A DNA stretch of 64,000 bases. It comes from Kribbella jejuensis (GTDB lineage Bacteria > Actinomycetota > Actinomycetes > Propionibacteriales > Kribbellaceae). Of this stretch, positions 1-8,041 are shown in pieces; the first letter of the stretch is position 1; each line of letters begins with the position of its first letter. The stretch is from the NCBI RefSeq assembly GCF_006715085.1, contig NZ_VFMM01000003.1:558001-622000 (forward strand), read 5' to 3'. A model generated the notes under the pieces. The model ran no database searches. It had not been told where the DNA came from and saw only the letters and a list, made by a program, of their open reading frames with translations. Position numbers and translations under genes: made by a program.

Positions 1-1905
1 GATCGGTGCGCGGACGCTCCGGGACCGCGCCCGTCACCGGTTGGTAGCGTTCGAACGCCGACTGCAGGACGCCTTCGCCACGGGTGAGGGCGGGGAGTTG
101 CTGTTCGAGTTCGTACACGGCGGCCGCGGGGATTTCTCCTTCCAGAATTGAGGTTTCCGCGGCGAGCGCAGGTACTTGTGGGATCGCCCGGAGGCGGGCG
201 AGGGCCGCGAGTACGGCGCGGGTCGTGTCGGTCGGGATCTCCAGCTGGAACCGGTGCAGCGGCTCGTGCACCGTCGTACCGGCCTGCTGGAGCGCGGTCA
301 TCAGCACCAGCGGGGTGAGGAACCGGAAGTCGCCGGCGGTGCTCGACATGCTCTTGTCGAAGACGGCGTGCGCGTGACTCTGCCGCGCCGAGTAGCCGGA
401 GTGTGTCATCACCACGCGGGCGTCGGGGATCTGCCAGCCGTGCAGGCCTTGGTGCAGGGTCTCGCGGACGGTTTCCTCGACGGCCTTGATGAACGCGTAC
501 GGCATCGATCCGAGTTCGACCTCGAGTTCGAACGTGACGCCCGCGTCCACCGGCGCGGGTTCGACCCGCAGGCCCACCGTGGCGAGGAACGGGTTGGCGT
601 CCTTCTTGTTGAACTCGACCGCGTGTCCGATGCCGTCGATCCGCTCGATGCAGATCGTGGTGGTCTCGCGGAAGTCGACCGCGATCCCGTACTCGGTGGC
701 GAGCGTGGTCTCGATGACCTCCTTCTGTACTTCGCCGTAGAGCGACACGTACGTCTCCTGGCGGAGGTCGTCCTGGCGCAGGTTGATCAACGGGTCCTGC
801 TCGGCGAGCTGGGTGAGCGCGACGCGCAGGTTGCCCTTGTCGGACGGGCGGCGCGGCGTGACCACGGTCTCCAGGGTCGGTGGGGCGAACCTCGCCTGGA
901 TGTGTCGGGCTGTTGCCGGGTGGTCGGGGTCGGTGATCGTGTCGCCGATCCGGATGTCGGGCAGGCCCCAGAGTTTGCCGATCTGCCCGGGGCCGAGGCC
1001 GTCGCCCGGGTCGCTGTCGCCGTACGTCTGCAGGGCCGTGATCTTGCCGTCGCTGTCGCCGTACCGGACGCGGTCGCGAACGGACGCCGTACCGTCGAAG
1101 ATCCGTACATAGCGATCTTCTCGCCCGCGGGTCCACGCTCGACCTTGAAGACCGTGCCGTCGAGTGGACCGCCGGTCGAGCGGGCGCGGGGAAGCAGGTC
1201 GCGGATGCCGTCGGTGAGAGCGTCGGTGCCGGCGCCGGTGATCGCGGACCCGAAGTAGACCGGGTGGACCAGTGCGCGCCGGGTCTGCTGCGCGAGTACG
1301 TCGTGCAGCGCGAGCGGAGCGCCGTCGACGTACCGCTGGAGAAGGTCGTCGTCGTGCTCGGTGAGGACGTCGAGCAGTACGTCGTCCTGCACGATCGGCT
1401 TGAACGCCGCCGCCGCGGTGCCGAGGTCGGCGGCCTCACCCATCGGGACGATCCTCGAGGTCAGCTTCTGCGCGATCTGCCGCAGCACACCCTCGTACAG
1501 CGCGCCGGCACGGTCGAGTTTGTTGACGAAGATCAGGGTGGGGATGCAGAGACGCTGCAGGGTGCGCATCAGTACGCGCGTCTGCGCCTGCACGCCTTCC
1601 ACCGCCGAGATCACCAGTACGGCACCGTCGAGCACACCCAACGCCCGCTCCACCTCAGCGATGAAGTCCGGGTGCCCCGGCGTATCGATCAGATTGACCC
1701 GCAGCTCGTCGATCGCGAACGTCGCCACCGCCGTCTTGATGGTGATGCCCCGCTGCCGCTCGAGCGCCAACGAGTCGGTCTGGGTGCTCCCGTCATCGAC
1801 GCTGCCCACCACGTCGATGACACCGGCGGCGTAGAGCAACCGCTCCGTCAGACTCGTCTTCCCGGCGTCAACATGCGCCAAAATCCCAAGATTCAGTACT
1901 TCCAC
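1..1905 (-). CDS. Tetracycline ribosomal-protection GTPase (Tet(M)/Otr(A) type), frameshifted and 3'-partial
   Basis: EF-G-like GTPase that in known relatives removes tetracyclines from the ribosome. The GTG start at 1905 gives all G motifs: AHVDAGKT (residues 10-17), RGITI (52-56), DTPGH (74-78) and NKLD (128-131). One base is missing between 1111 and 1110 (expected Ala-Tyr-Val-Arg-Ile-Phe). After it the -1 frame stays open to the window edge and reads as the rest of the family, including SSTAGDFRFLTPLVL and the EPLHRFQLEIP core near the C-terminus. About 635 codons are visible, so only a few C-terminal residues are cut off. The gene is either a young pseudogene or intact with an assembly error. 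A leader ORF and pairing RNA precede it. Confidence 0.88.
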
Positions 1906-1969
1906 GTAGCTTCATGTCCTTAGAACAGGTGAGGTCCGTTTCCACGCAAGACATGAAGCGAGATCGCAT
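1868..1969 (-). CDS. Leader ORF (33 codons) overlapping the tet-like start
   Basis: ATG at 1969 preceded by AGGAG with a 6-nt spacer (plus-strand CTCCT at 1976-1980). It encodes 33 residues beginning MRSRFMSCVETDL and ends at TGA 1870-1868, inside the first codons of the tet-like gene in another frame. It sits in the loop of a pairing leader RNA. Leader peptides of this kind control Tet(M)- and Erm-type resistance genes, so a sensing role is inferred from context. No homologue is recognised. Confidence 0.45.
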   Translation of the reverse strand: MRSRFMSCVETDLTCSKDMKLRGSTESWDFGAC

Positions 1970-1996
1970 GACGGACTCCTATCAATCACCTGTTCT
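1909..1996 (-). promoter_or_regulatory. Leader RNA with two mutually exclusive stems (putative translation attenuator)
   Basis: In transcript order the arms are 1996-1986 (AGAACAGGTGA), 1959-1950 (GCTTCATGTC), 1932-1922 (TCACCTGTTCT) and 1918-1909 (GACATGAAGC). Arms 1 and 3 are perfectly complementary over 11 bp, and arms 2 and 4 over 10 bp. Arm 4 starts within the AAGGA ribosome binding site (1921-1917) and runs to just before the GTG at 1905, so the 2:4 stem would block tet translation. A ribosome held on the leader ORF would cover arm 2 and release arm 4. The upstream TTGTGG-N18-TGTACT could be the promoter, but this is weak. Confidence 0.55.
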
Positions 1997-2061
1997 CAGT
2001 ACGCCCCGAGTACACCAACTCCCTCCGAGACCCCACAAACCATTTAGCCCGGGACTACATG

Positions 2062-2769
2062 TCAGTTGATGAGCGTTCCTACGGGGGTGCCGGTGGCGAT
2101 GGTGGTGGCGGCGTGGGGGCGGTCTATGTCGAAGACGTGGAGGGGGAGGTGGTGGTCCCGGGCGAGGATGAAGGCGGACTGGTCCATGACGCCGAGGCCT
2201 CGGTCGATCACCTCTTGGTAGCTGAGGTGGTCGAAGCGGGTGGCGTCCGGGTGCTGGTTCGGGTCCGCGTCATACACTCCGTCAGTGCCGTTCTTGGCGA
2301 CCAGGAGGGCGTCGGCCTGGAGTTCGATCGCTCGCTGGACGGACGGGTAGTCGGTCGTGGTGAACGGCTGACCGTTGCCGCAGGCAAGCAGGACGATCGA
2401 GCCCTTCTCCAGGTGCCGCAGCGCCCGGAGGCGGATGTACGGTTCGGCGAGGGTCTCGATCGGGAGCGCGGTCATCAGCCGTACGCCGTGGGCGCCGAGC
2501 GCCGCGAGCCGGCCGCGGAGCAGGACCGCGTTGATGACCGTGCCGAGCATGCCGATGTTGTCGGCCTCGACGCGGTCGATACCCCAGTCCTCGGCGCGGT
2601 TTCCGCGGAACACGTTGCCACCGCCGATCACCACCGCGACCTGGACACCGGTGGCCCGCAGCGCGATCACCTCGGCGGCGAGATGGGTGAGCCGGTCACT
2701 GCTGAAACCGAACTCGTTGGAGCCGGCGATCGCCTGCCCGGACAGCTTGAGCACGAGCCTGCGATACAT
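2062..2769 (-). CDS. pyrH: UMP kinase (PyrH-type), stand-alone copy
   Basis: Amino-acid-kinase-fold UMP kinase that converts UMP to UDP in the cytosol. The 235-residue product has the usual length. It starts MYRRLVLKLSGQ, has the glycine loop VVIGGGNVFRG, the UMP-site region NIGMLGTVINA, and the GTDGVYDADP segment typical of PyrH. ATG 2769 follows GGAG at a 4-5 nt spacing; upstream in-frame sequence is not PyrH-like. It lies 14 nt after the mycothiol-type gene and probably shares its transcript. The usual rpsB-tsf-pyrH-frr neighbours are absent, so it is likely a second copy. Confidence 0.85.
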   Translation of the reverse strand: MYRRLVLKLSGQAIAGSNEFGFSSDRLTHLAAEVIALRATGVQVAVVIGGGNVFRGNRAEDWGIDRVEADNIGMLGTVINAVLLRGRLAALGAHGVRLMTALPIETLAEPYIRLRALRHLEKGSIVLLACGNGQPFTTTDYPSVQRAIELQADALLVAKNGTDGVYDADPNQHPDATRFDHLSYQEVIDRGLGVMDQSAFILARDHHLPLHVFDIDRPHAATTIATGTPVGTLIN

Positions 2770-2783
2770 GCCACTCCATTCGA

Positions 2784-3428
2784 TCAGAAGGCGGTGATGG
2801 TTGCCGGCGCACGTTCGGCGCGAGACAGCGCCCGGACCACAGCGGCCGGACCGTGGCGCCGTACCGACAACCGCGTCAGCAGATCTATCACGGAATCGGT
2901 CACGTTCACCGGGAACTCGGGGGTGGCCAGGCCCACGCTCACCGCGAGGTCGTCGGCGTGGACGACCAGCTCCATCGTGCGGGTCAGCAGCAGGTCGTCG
3001 AGCGTCAGCGACCACGACCCCCAGAAGGCGATCCGCACCGGGCGGTTCGCCGTACCACCGAGGCTCCGGCGGAATTCGCCGAGAACCGCCTCGACCCGAT
3101 CGGCCAGACTTTCCGCTCCGTCCGCTGCGACCTGTTCGCCACCGCTGCGGATCCGGACGCTGATCTCGTCGTCGAGCGCCGCGTCGATCCACGCCACCCG
3201 GGCGTAGTGCTCGAGCACCGGTACGGTCTCCTCGCTCGGCAGCGGCGCCGCGAGGATCTCGGGAACGGCGAGCACCTGGAAGGCCAGATGCCCCGCCAAC
3301 CCCGCCACGCTGAACTCCGGAAGCGCACTCGGCCGTTCCCAGCTCGCCGCCACAGCCGGCGCACGCAGCAGCCGCGACGCAACCTCAGCCGCAGCAATGA
3401 AGTCCTCCCGAACACCCATGCGAGCCAT
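2784..3428 (-). CDS. Maleylpyruvate-isomerase/DinB-fold mycothiol-dependent-type protein
   Basis: About 214 residues with an N-terminal four-helix MDMPI/DinB-like domain. Visible landmarks are GVREDFIAAAEVASRLL, the buried SVAGLAGHLAFQVL helix, and MELVVHADDLAVSVG, which holds the His/Asp positions used for metal binding in the family. Members are mycothiol-dependent metalloenzymes or uncharacterised relatives; the substrate is unknown here. Starts at 3428 (MARMGVRED) or 3419 (MGVRED) are both possible, with no strong ribosome binding site. It is upstream of the UMP kinase by 14 nt, but no functional link is evident. Confidence 0.7.
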   Translation of the reverse strand: MARMGVREDFIAAAEVASRLLRAPAVAASWERPSALPEFSVAGLAGHLAFQVLAVPEILAAPLPSEETVPVLEHYARVAWIDAALDDEISVRIRSGGEQVAADGAESLADRVEAVLGEFRRSLGGTANRPVRIAFWGSWSLTLDDLLLTRTMELVVHADDLAVSVGLATPEFPVNVTDSVIDLLTRLSVRRHGPAAVVRALSRAERAPATITAF

Positions 3429-3524
3429 TCTCGCCGAAGAGCCCGAACACCGCCGCCACGCCACAACCTTGCCTGCGGGAACTGTCGGTGGGACGTTCTA
3501 GGGTCGATGTCGGAGGTGGACAGG

Positions 3525-4112
3525 GTGTCTGACGAGGGTTTGGCCGACTGGCGGAAGCTGGCTCAGGCTTGGCATGCACGGTTCCGTACGGCGTCGCTCG
3601 CTGAAGGCGCCCGGTTCGCGCAGGCGGTGGGTGACGTGTGCGATGACCCGCGACTTGAAGTGCGTCTCGGCTCGACGTACGTCGACGTCGCGACGCGCGA
3701 CCCGGCCGCGGCCGGGCGGATCAGCGCACACGCGGCTGAACAGGGGCTCGCCGCCGATCCGGCCGCGGTCGCGCAGCTGGAGATCGCACTGGACACTGCG
3801 GAGCTGGTGGAGATCGGGCCGTTCTGGGCGGCAGTGCTGACCGGCAGCGCGGACGCGTTCACCGGCAACGACGTCATCGATCCAAGCGGCCGCGTCGCGA
3901 ACCTGTGGTTCCAAGGCACGACACCACATGAGCCACCCAGGCAGCGGTTCCACCTCGACCTGTGGGTGCCGCCCGAGGTCGTACCGGCGCGGATCGAGGC
4001 GGCACTCGCGGCGGGCGGCAAGGTCGTGTACGACGACGAGGCGCCGGCGTTCACTGTGCTGGCGGATCCGCAGGGGAACAAGGTTTGTTTGTGTACGTCG
4101 GAGGGGCGTTGA
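3525..4112 (+). CDS. Two-domain protein: pterin-dehydratase-like N-half plus VOC/glyoxalase C-half
   Basis: 195 residues. The N-terminal 95 or so (LADWRKLAQAWHARFRT through VAQLEIALDTAE) resemble the small pterin-4a-carbinolamine dehydratase-like domain found on some actinobacterial VOC proteins. The C-terminal half (EIGPFWAAVLTG, RFHLDLWVP, VLADPQGNKVCLC) is one VOC module with the expected His and Glu/Asn-region residues. GTG 3525 is preferred because GGAGG lies 8 nt upstream. A -10-like TAGGGT at 3499-3504 would place the transcript start after the alternative ATG at 3507. Substrate unknown. Confidence 0.7.
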   Translation: MSDEGLADWRKLAQAWHARFRTASLAEGARFAQAVGDVCDDPRLEVRLGSTYVDVATRDPAAAGRISAHAAEQGLAADPAAVAQLEIALDTAELVEIGPFWAAVLTGSADAFTGNDVIDPSGRVANLWFQGTTPHEPPRQRFHLDLWVPPEVVPARIEAALAAGGKVVYDDEAPAFTVLADPQGNKVCLCTSEGR

Positions 4113-4116
4113 GATC

Positions 4117-4125
4117 TGCTAGCGT
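4117..4125 (+). promoter_or_regulatory. Extended -10 promoter for the leader ORF/Rsm22 unit
   Basis: TGCTAGCGT is an extended -10 element (TGn then TAGCGT) just after the stop codon of the VOC gene. It would start transcription about 7 nt downstream, giving a short 5' UTR ending in the strong GAGGAGGTG binding site of the leader ORF. No clear -35 is visible. Confidence 0.45.
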
Positions 4126-4150
4126 TTGAAGTGACGCGAGGAGGTGTGTG

Positions 4151-4207
4151 ATGGCTAGGAAGGTTATCCGGTTCCGCGCCGTTCCCTCCTCGACTGCTGC
4201 CTGCTGA
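4151..4207 (+). CDS. Leader peptide (18 aa) upstream of the Rsm22-type methyltransferase
   Basis: ATG 4151 follows the near-perfect ribosome binding site GAGGAGGTG. The product is MARKVIRFRAVPSSTAAC, basic at the front and small-residue-rich at the end. Its stop at 4205-4207 is only 9 nt before the strand that could pair with the methyltransferase ribosome binding site. Good initiation signals on so short an ORF next to pairing RNA are the mark of translation attenuators. The peptide itself matches nothing I recognise. Confidence 0.6.
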   Translation: MARKVIRFRAVPSSTAAC

Positions 4208-4216
4208 CAGCGTCTT

Positions 4217-4305
4217 CTCCGGACCGATCGGTGCGTCGCGGCGTCTGGCCGCGGATCACGCACGTCGCTGTGACCGCGACGTGCTCCGTGCCGATCGAAC
4301 CGGAG
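4217..4305 (+). promoter_or_regulatory. SD-sequestering leader hairpin (putative ribosome-controlled switch)
   Basis: CTCCGG at 4217-4222 pairs with CCGGAG at 4300-4305, which contains the GGAG ribosome binding site of the gene starting at 4313. The stem continues, after a 2-nt mismatch, with 4225-4231 pairing 4291-4297 (7 bp). Inside is a separate perfect hairpin, 4260-4268 with 4276-4284 (9 bp, 7-nt loop). A ribosome paused at the end of the leader ORF would cover 4217-4222 and free the binding site. The pairing is seen directly; the switch behaviour is inferred. Confidence 0.65.
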
Positions 4306-4312
4306 CTTCCTC

Positions 4313-5248
4313 ATGTCCTCCGTGGACACCCAACTTCATGCTGCCCTCGCCCGCGCGCTGCACGGCGTACCGCATCACGAACTGCGACGCCGCGTCGACG
4401 CCCTCTCCGCCCGGTATCGCAACGAGCAGATCAACGACACGACGCCGGGGATGAGCGACGACCTCGATGCCCTCGCGTACGCCGTGGTCCGCATGCCGGC
4501 CACCTACCATGCGATCCACGCCGCACTGGCCGCGGTCGCGCGTCACGTCGACGCGCCGATCAACACTCACCTCGACCTCGGCGGCGGTACCGGAGCCGCA
4601 GCGTGGGCCGCCGCCGCGCACTGGCCGGGTCTACGCACCGAGATCGTCGAACGCCAACCGGCCGCCATCCACCTGGGCAAGACCATTGCTGCAGGCAACA
4701 AGTGGCGCTGGACCACCGGCGACCTTCGCAAGTGGTCTCCCGGCGGATCAACCGACTTGCTGACCATCGCCTATGTCCTCAACGAACTGACGGACGACGC
4801 ACGGCGTGCACTGGTCGACGCAGCGGTCCGATGCGCGCAGACGGTGGTCGTCGTCGAACCCGGTACGCCGCGAGGTCATCGCCACATCCTCGAAGCGCGC
4901 GACCAACTGCTCGCCCACGGTTTCCGCATCGCCGCGCCTTGCCCGCACGAAGCACCGTGCCCCGCGACCTGGTGCCACTTCGCCACCCGCCTCCCGCGCA
5001 CCGAACTGCGCCGCCTGCTCAAGAACGGCACCCGCAACTTCGAGGACGAGAAGTTCATGTACGTCGTCGCCACCCACAGCCCGATCCGCACGGCCCCGGC
5101 TCGGGTGATCGCCCGCCCGACCACCCCGAAGAACCGCGTCGTACTCGACCTGTGCACGGCGGCCGGCGCGGCGGAGCGGATCGTCGTACCGAAGTCCTCT
5201 GAGCTGTACCGGGCCGCCCGCCGTACCAGCTGGGGTGATGCCTGGTAG
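4313..5248 (+). CDS. Rsm22-family small-subunit rRNA methyltransferase
   Basis: 311 residues of the Rsm22 family, SAM-dependent methyltransferase-like proteins of the small ribosomal subunit. The SAM-binding motif I is THLDLGGGTGAAAWAAA (about residues 83-99). A second family landmark is DLLTIAYVLNEL. A four-Cys cluster (APCPHEAPCPATWC) matches the metal/FeS-type cluster of Rsm22 proteins and is followed by the conserved FEDEKFMYVVAT. The C-terminal 50 residues carry the usual basic PKNRVVLDLCTAAG tail. ATG 4313 follows CGGAG by 7 nt, and that site can be masked by the upstream hairpin. Specificity is not known. Confidence 0.82.
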   Translation: MSSVDTQLHAALARALHGVPHHELRRRVDALSARYRNEQINDTTPGMSDDLDALAYAVVRMPATYHAIHAALAAVARHVDAPINTHLDLGGGTGAAAWAAAAHWPGLRTEIVERQPAAIHLGKTIAAGNKWRWTTGDLRKWSPGGSTDLLTIAYVLNELTDDARRALVDAAVRCAQTVVVVEPGTPRGHRHILEARDQLLAHGFRIAAPCPHEAPCPATWCHFATRLPRTELRRLLKNGTRNFEDEKFMYVVATHSPIRTAPARVIARPTTPKNRVVLDLCTAAGAAERIVVPKSSELYRAARRTSWGDAW

Positions 5249-5261
5249 AGCGGCAACCACG

Positions 5262-6023
5262 CTAGAGCTCGTACCCGCCGGACGCCTCGATGGTCTGCGC
5301 GGTGATCCAACCTGCGTCGGGGGAGCCGAGGAACGCGATCACCTTGCCGACGTCGTCGGCCTCGCCGATCCGGCCGAGCGCGGTGCGTTCGGCGATCGGC
5401 GGAATCAGCTCTGGGTACCGCGCGAACGCGTCGTCACCGAGTCGGGTCCGGGTGACGCCGGGCGCGACCGCGTTCACCCGGATGCCGCGGTCGCTGAGCT
5501 CCTTGGCGAGGTACCGGGTGAGAACGATCTGGGCGCCCTTGACGCTCGCATAGACGGAGTACCCAGGACTAGGCCGCGCCGACTCGAGCGCCGACGTACT
5601 CGTGGTGTAGACGATCGAGCCGTGATCGGCGAGCAGCGGGAGCAGCGTCTGGGTGAGGAAGTACGGACCTCTGAGGTGCACGTCGACCATCTGGTCGAAC
5701 AGCTCCGCGGTCGTCTCCTCGAACCTCACCGGCGGCTGCCCGACACCGGCATTGCTGACCAGGAAGTCGAACGTCGTCCGGTCCCAGCGCGCGAGTACGT
5801 CGGTCAGCGCCCGGCGGAACGCGTCGAAGGTGTCCGACCGCGCGACATCGAGCGGCAGCGCAACCGCCGTACCGCCGTCCTTCTCGATCCGCTTGACCGT
5901 CTCCAGGGCGCGTTCGCGGCCGCCGCGGTAGGTGAGAACCACGGCCGTACCGCGTCTCGCCAGTTCGAACGCCGCGCCCTGCCCGATGCCGGAACTTCCG
6001 CCGGTGATCACAGCAACCTGCAT
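5262..6023 (-). CDS. SDR-family oxidoreductase
   Basis: 253-residue classical short-chain dehydrogenase. It has the Rossmann motif TGGSSGIG, the NAG motif (SNAGVG), a catalytic Ser in TTSTSALES, YSVYASVKG supplying Tyr and Lys, and the C-terminal SGGYEL. It should use NAD(P)H; the substrate is not predictable. The next gene upstream on the same strand is an AraC regulator (gap about 70 nt), a frequent pairing in which the regulator controls the reductase. ATG 6023 (MQVAVITGG) is chosen over ATG 6035, which abuts the GAGGAG site without spacing. Confidence 0.85.
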   Translation of the reverse strand: MQVAVITGGSSGIGQGAAFELARRGTAVVLTYRGGRERALETVKRIEKDGGTAVALPLDVARSDTFDAFRRALTDVLARWDRTTFDFLVSNAGVGQPPVRFEETTAELFDQMVDVHLRGPYFLTQTLLPLLADHGSIVYTTSTSALESARPSPGYSVYASVKGAQIVLTRYLAKELSDRGIRVNAVAPGVTRTRLGDDAFARYPELIPPIAERTALGRIGEADDVGKVIAFLGSPDAGWITAQTIEASGGYEL

Positions 6024-6093
6024 GATCGTGTACATCTCCTCGTGGGTCTGGAACAGGTACTCGTCCAGTACACGTTCCAGAGCACGGAAGCTG

Positions 6094-6963
6094 TTAGATC
6101 ATTGCTGCCACGGACTTGCCTGATCCTGCCTGATCGCGGCTCGGCGGCGTTCCGAACTCGCGCCGATACTCGCGGCTGAACTGGGACGGACTCTCGTACC
6201 CGACGGCGTACCCGGCACTCGTCACGTCCTCACCGAGCCCGACCACCCGCAGTCGCGCCTCCTGCAACCGGATCTTCTTCTGGAACTGGATCGGCGTGAG
6301 CTCGGTGACGGTACGGAAGTGCCGGTGGAACGCCGACGTACTGAGACCGGCCATGTCGGCCAGGTCGTCGATCCGGAACGGCTCGGCGTAGTGCTCGCGG
6401 ATCCACCGGATCACCCGAGCGACATGCGACAGGCTGCTGTCGGCGAGGCCGATGTCGCGAACGGCGGCTCCTTGAGTACCGCGCAGCAACCGCCAGAGGA
6501 TCTCCTGCTGCACCAACGGCGCGAGCACCCGCGCATCGTCCGGCGAGTCGACCAACCGAAGCAGCCGCACGACTGCATCCACCAACTCGTCCGACGCGCG
6601 GCTGACCACCAGCCCCCGAACCGGCGCACCGGGCTTGTCGGCCACGTCGAGCAACAACGCCGCGATCGCCTCGGCCCGCAACTCGAGCCCGACCCCGAGA
6701 CAAGGCTCGTCGACCGATGCCTCGACAAAGTGCCCGGTCACCGGCAACTCCACCGACACCACCAGGTAATCCCCAGCCCCGTACTCGAACACCTCCGAGC
6801 CCAACGCCAACCGCTTCCGCCCTTGAGCCACCAACGCAAACGTGGGCGAGGCCAACCCGCTGGTCGGCGGCGTCGTCGCCTCCACCACCGACACCAACAA
6901 CCCGTCGATCACCGCCTCCCGCCCGGCGGCCCTCAAAATCAACCGCCGCAACTCGTCCATCAC
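6094..6963 (-). CDS. AraC-family regulator (AraC_N cupin type)
   Basis: 289 residues. The N-terminal ~150 form the cupin-like AraC_N domain (PTFALVAQGRKRLALGSEVFEYGAGDYLVVS). The C-terminal ~100 form two helix-turn-helix units: DDLADMAGLSTSAFHRHFR and AGYAVGYESPSQFSREYRREFG. This is the YqhC-like arrangement often found next to reductases, so it probably regulates the SDR gene downstream. The start may be either of two adjacent Met codons. Confidence 0.85.
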   Translation of the reverse strand: MMDELRRLILRAAGREAVIDGLLVSVVEATTPPTSGLASPTFALVAQGRKRLALGSEVFEYGAGDYLVVSVELPVTGHFVEASVDEPCLGVGLELRAEAIAALLLDVADKPGAPVRGLVVSRASDELVDAVVRLLRLVDSPDDARVLAPLVQQEILWRLLRGTQGAAVRDIGLADSSLSHVARVIRWIREHYAEPFRIDDLADMAGLSTSAFHRHFRTVTELTPIQFQKKIRLQEARLRVVGLGEDVTSAGYAVGYESPSQFSREYRREFGTPPSRDQAGSGKSVAAMI

Positions 6964-7033
6964 TCAGCTCACCACGAGGCCGCAGAATCCGGCGCGGAGA
7001 TGTCAAGTTCCTGGACGGTCATGGCATCCGACC

Positions 7034-7969
7034 CTACGCGCTGCGGAACGAACGCCGGTACGCGTTCGGCGGTACGCCGACCACGCGCTGGAAGTGCCGC
7101 CGCAACGTGGTCGCGGTCCCGAGTCCGGTGGCGGCGGCGACCTTCTCGATCCCGTCGTCGGTCGATTCGAGCAGTTGCTGCGCGCGGCGTACCCGCTGGG
7201 TCAGCAGCCACTGGAGCGGTGTCTGGCCGGTGATCGAACGGAACTGCCGGCCGAGGTGCCTCGGGCTGGTGTTGGCGTGCCGCGCGAGGTCGGTGACCGT
7301 CAGCGGCTGGTCCAGCCGCTCCTGCGCCCAGGCCAGCAGTTCGGTGAGCGAATGGTCGCCGCTGACCTGGACCGGAGTCGACACGAACTGCGCCTGACCG
7401 CCGGTGCGATGCGGCGGTACGACGAGACGCCGGGCGACGGTGTTGGCGATCGTGGCGCCGTGGTCGAGGTGGACCAGGTGCAGGCAGAGGTCGACCGCGG
7501 CGGCCTTGCCGGCTGCTGTCAGAACAGTGCCGTTGTCGGTGTAGAGGACGTCTGGGTCAACATCCGCCTCTGGGTAGGCCGCTTGAAGGTCTGCTGTGTG
7601 GGCCCAGTGGGTGGTGGCTCGGCGGCCGTCGAGCAGTCCGGCCGCGCCGAGGACGAAGGCGCCCGTGCAGAGGGAGGCGATGCGCGCCCCAGAACTGTGG
7701 GCTGAACGGACGGCGTCTACCAGTTCGGGAGGTGGAGGCTGGTCGGGGTCGGCCAGGGCGGGGACCAGGACCGTGTCGGCGGCGGACAGGTGGTCCAGCG
7801 TGTGCGACGGATTGACTGCGAACGGGCCGACTTGAGTGGGGCCGTCGCCGCAGAGGCGTACGTCGTACCACTCGTCGACTCCGACGGGTGGGTTGCCGAA
7901 AATCTCGTAGGCGATGCCCAGCTCGAAGTGCAGCAGGTGGCCGGCCGTTGCCAGCGCGACGGTGTGCAT
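7034..7969 (-). CDS. DJ-1/PfpI-AraC (FtrA-type) transcriptional regulator
   Basis: 311 residues. An N-terminal GATase1/DJ-1-like domain (1-175) has the nucleophile-elbow cysteine kept at C101 in ASLCTGAFVLG. The C-terminal AraC domain (215-311) includes LARHANTSPRHLGRQFRSITGQTPLQWL. Such regulators sense small molecules by an unknown route. ATG 7969 faces the divergent dehydrogenase gene at 8042 across 72 bp, so the two probably share a control region. A second protein of this family lies at 16449. Confidence 0.87.
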   Translation of the reverse strand: MHTVALATAGHLLHFELGIAYEIFGNPPVGVDEWYDVRLCGDGPTQVGPFAVNPSHTLDHLSAADTVLVPALADPDQPPPPELVDAVRSAHSSGARIASLCTGAFVLGAAGLLDGRRATTHWAHTADLQAAYPEADVDPDVLYTDNGTVLTAAGKAAAVDLCLHLVHLDHGATIANTVARRLVVPPHRTGGQAQFVSTPVQVSGDHSLTELLAWAQERLDQPLTVTDLARHANTSPRHLGRQFRSITGQTPLQWLLTQRVRRAQQLLESTDDGIEKVAAATGLGTATTLRRHFQRVVGVPPNAYRRSFRSA

Positions 7970-8041
7970 GTCCGAAAGTGTACGGACAGCGTCGTTCCGG
8001 CCGCTCACACTCGGAGCGGCCGACGCCGCAGACTCGACGGC

